A model generated the notes under the pieces. The model did no database searches and was not told the DNA's origin. It saw nothing but the letters and a program-made list of their open reading frames with translations. DNA of 64,000 nt from Rhizobium terrae (GTDB lineage Bacteria > Pseudomonadota > Alphaproteobacteria > Rhizobiales > Rhizobiaceae), in NCBI RefSeq assembly GCF_003425685.1, contig NZ_QJKM01000010.1, positions 62,001 to 126,000 of the forward strand, given 5' to 3'. The stretch's first letter is position 1. Every line of letters starts with the position of its first letter. This document shows positions 62,250 through 64,000 of this stretch, piece after piece. Made by a program: the position numbers and the translations under genes.

Positions 62250-63641
62250 CTATCTCAGCTTTCTGCTGGACGTGTCGGAAGTCTCGACGCGAACGGCGTG
62301 CAAAACGGTTTCCGAACCGCCGACCAGAATTTCCTTGCCCGGCAGGTCAAGACCGCCCGACAGCAGGCCCGACGATTGCGGCCGCTTTTCGGGAGAAAGC
62401 GGCAGGCGCTTCCAAGACAGCCGCGGCGGCCGCTCCACATAAGCGTCCGGCTGATTGACCAGATTGCCCGAGATCCGCGACACAATCGCTTCAATGCCGA
62501 GCTTTCGGCCTGTCTCGTGATAGAAATTCCCCTTCACCTGAACGCTGCCGGCGATCGCCTTGATGAAATCGGCAAGCAGACCCTGGTCGATTCGCTCCGG
62601 ACGGCGCCAGAAACTATCGAGCCCGCCCTGATGCGTCAGGCCTGGCACATTGTAGATGGCCGTGCCGAGAGCGATGGTCGGCAGACCCGCCCGCAGGCTG
62701 TGCAGCGCTGTGGTGGAATTGCAGACGACGACCCCGTGCGTGTGCTTGAGGATCGCCGCCAGATCGCCCTTCTCGATGAAGACCACCCGCGTCGAAATGC
62801 GGTAGCGCTCGGCAAGGCGGGTCACGGTCTTCCGCCAGCCTTCCAGGTCGTTGTCAAGCGGATGCTGCTTGACGATCAGCCGGCTGCCGTCCGGTGCATG
62901 GCGCGCGAACGACTGCAGGACCTGCTCGATCATCTGCGACAGGTGCCGATAGGGCGAGTTGGCGCGGATCTGGTAATCGCTCTGCAGCTGCAGGGCCAGA
63001 AGGTAGTTCTTCCTGGACGTATCATCGAAGAAGCCCGCCGGGAGATCATGGCGCGGCCGGAACATGCGCGGCAGCCAGGAGGTATAATCGAACAGCGGGT
63101 CGTAATATTTGTCGGAACGATAGAACGGGAACATCGGCCGGCCGAAATAGGCGGCGAGATTATAGACGACCTCGTTGGTCGCCTCCTGTCCGAACGTATG
63201 CCCGTAGCGCGCCTCAAGGTCCGGCTCCGCCACCTTCGCGGCGATGGCGCGGATATGCTCCGGATCATTGGGGAAATGCGAGAAACGGCCCATGCCGTTC
63301 CGTTCCAGCGTGATCCAGTCGGGCCTCAGATAACCGAACTCGACGGCATGGCAGCGGACGCCGAGCTTGCGGGCGACCCGCGCCGCGAGGCGATGGTAGG
63401 GAAGCCGGTCCGCGTAATAAAGAATGTCGGTAATGCCGTCGCGGCGAATCATCTCCGCCAGATAACGCGGCCATCTGCGCAAGGTGCCGCGATAGTTGAC
63501 CGCGCCGCGCTTGCGCCAGTAAAGCTGGTCGCCGAACGAGAAATTGACGCGCACCGTCCCGGTACCCTGCGCCTCGAACGCATCCGCGAGTTCACGCCAG
63601 AACACCGAGGGAGGGCCTTGCAGGAAGAGAACTTTGGTCAT
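62250..63641 (-). CDS. KpsS/RkpJ-like capsule polysaccharide biosynthesis protein
   Basis: The 463-residue protein begins TKVLFLQGPPSVFWRELADAFEAQG, the typical KpsS start, and contains YYADRLPYHRLAARVARKLGVRCHAVEFGYLRPDWITLERNG, RLIVKQHPLDNDLEGWR and VVVCNSTTALHSLRAGLPTIALG. These are hallmarks of the capsule export/Kdo-transferase family (KpsS, LipB, RkpJ, LpsZ). Such enzymes add the poly-Kdo linker on which group 2 capsules and rhizobial K-antigens are exported. It is cytoplasmic, without signal peptide. It is divergent from a second family member at 63806, separated by 164 bases. Its end lies about 110 bases from tRNA-Trp. Confidence 0.9.
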   Translation of the reverse strand: MTKVLFLQGPPSVFWRELADAFEAQGTGTVRVNFSFGDQLYWRKRGAVNYRGTLRRWPRYLAEMIRRDGITDILYYADRLPYHRLAARVARKLGVRCHAVEFGYLRPDWITLERNGMGRFSHFPNDPEHIRAIAAKVAEPDLEARYGHTFGQEATNEVVYNLAAYFGRPMFPFYRSDKYYDPLFDYTSWLPRMFRPRHDLPAGFFDDTSRKNYLLALQLQSDYQIRANSPYRHLSQMIEQVLQSFARHAPDGSRLIVKQHPLDNDLEGWRKTVTRLAERYRISTRVVFIEKGDLAAILKHTHGVVVCNSTTALHSLRAGLPTIALGTAIYNVPGLTHQGGLDSFWRRPERIDQGLLADFIKAIAGSVQVKGNFYHETGRKLGIEAIVSRISGNLVNQPDAYVERPPRLSWKRLPLSPEKRPQSSGLLSGGLDLPGKEILVGGSETVLHAVRVETSDTSSRKLR

Positions 63642-63805
63642 GCGATAGCCAATGCTGCTGGAGACTCGGATGCGCCGTGCACTGCTTACAAAAGCGATTT
63701 CAATTGCGAATTTTCTCGATAAACATCGCCGGGTATTTTCATCAAGGCAGTTCCCCCGTCAATGCCAAAGCAGACGTTCCAGATCATTCTGACAGGTTGT
63801 GTGAC

Positions 63806-64000
63806 ATGAAAGCCCGCACGTTCCTGTTTCTCCAAGGCCCCGCCTCGCCATTTCTCGGCTTGCTGGCCGAAGCGCTTGAAAAGCAAGGCGCTTCGGTGCG
63901 GAAAATCAGCGTCTGCCTCGGAGATGTGGTCTTTTGGTGGCCGAAGAAAAGCGACTTTTTTCGCGGCCGTCCGAATGAATGGCCGGTGTATCTTAAATGC
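63806..64000 (+). CDS. Second KpsS/RkpJ-like capsule protein, N-terminal part (cut by window end)
   Basis: The open frame from the ATG at 63806 encodes MKARTFLFLQGPASPFLGLL, then AEALEKQGASVRKISVCLGDVVFWW and 20 further residues to the window edge. The FLFLQGP start, the helix and the following strand match the beginning of the divergent gene at 63641 and of the KpsS family. It is therefore a paralog starting head-to-head with it. The ribosome-binding site (GTTGTGTGAC) is poor. The rest of the gene, and presumably of a capsule or K-antigen locus, is outside the window. Confidence 0.82.
   Translation, partial: MKARTFLFLQGPASPFLGLLAEALEKQGASVRKISVCLGDVVFWWPKKSDFFRGRPNEWPVYLKC

Overview
The window is a chromosomal segment from an alphaproteobacterium, almost certainly a member of the Rhizobiaceae (Rhizobium/Agrobacterium/Shinella/Ensifer type). 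The reasons are the high-GC coding, the gene order tRNA-Trp-secE-nusG-rplKAJL-rpoBC-rpsLG-fusA-tuf-S10-spc-alpha, an FtsZ2-type short FtsZ, a B12-dependent class II ribonucleotide reductase, MsrPQ, an Omp25/RopB-like porin, KpsS/RkpJ-like capsule proteins and a rhizobial-type palindromic intergenic element. This assignment is inferred from family knowledge; no database search was possible.

Layout, 1-28.9 kb (mixed housekeeping and accessory genes). A truncated chemoreceptor and a secreted protein lead to nrdJ. The nrdJ upstream region carries tandem NrdR boxes, a further distal NrdR-like box and a perfect DnaA box. A poorly conserved islet follows (amber-interrupted reading frame, HEAT-repeat gene, excisionase-type HTH gene). 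Next come an ABC exporter, a Gly/Asn-rich secreted protein, an outer-membrane beta-barrel, a methyltransferase, ftsZ2, a small protein, a PanE-like reductase, a secreted alpha/beta hydrolase, DUF1883, the rarA-degP pair, DUF1232, an LprI-like protein, and a MarR regulator with two operator palindromes plus a membrane protein. A DUF433/DUF5615 toxin-antitoxin pair has a frameshifted toxin. ilvD, DUF4112 and msrPQ follow, then an ECF sigma factor gene whose upstream (YgaP-like/DUF2892) and downstream (DUF2809) partners are each broken by an apparent one-base deletion.

Layout, 28.9-62.2 kb (minus strand throughout except one small gene). This is one long transcription/translation supercluster, read from high to low coordinate: tRNA-Trp, secE, nusG, rplK, rplA, rplJ, rplL, rpoB, rpoC, (a small plus-strand gene), rpsL, rpsG, fusA, tuf, rpsJ to rpsQ (S10), rplN to rplO (spc), secY, adk, rpsM, rpsK, rpoA, rplQ. 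Strong hairpins or intrinsic terminators sit at rplA/rplJ, rplL/rpoB, rpoB/rpoC, after rpoC, at fusA/tuf, at the S10/spc boundary, between rplO and secY, and after rplQ. They divide the cluster into regulatory blocks. Downstream of tuf is a 107-bp tandem repeat that re-duplicates the last ten codons of tuf. The second tuf gene that usually neighbours tRNA-Trp in related rhizobia is not present there.

Layout, 62.2-64 kb. Two divergent KpsS/RkpJ-like capsule polysaccharide genes, the second cut by the window end, mark the start of a surface-polysaccharide locus.

The most notable observations are the tuf-tail tandem repeat with the missing neighbouring tuf, the doubly frameshifted ECF-sigma operon, the frameshifted PIN-like toxin next to an intact antitoxin, and the HTH/HEAT islet. 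I did not find a convincing wholly new multi-gene system.
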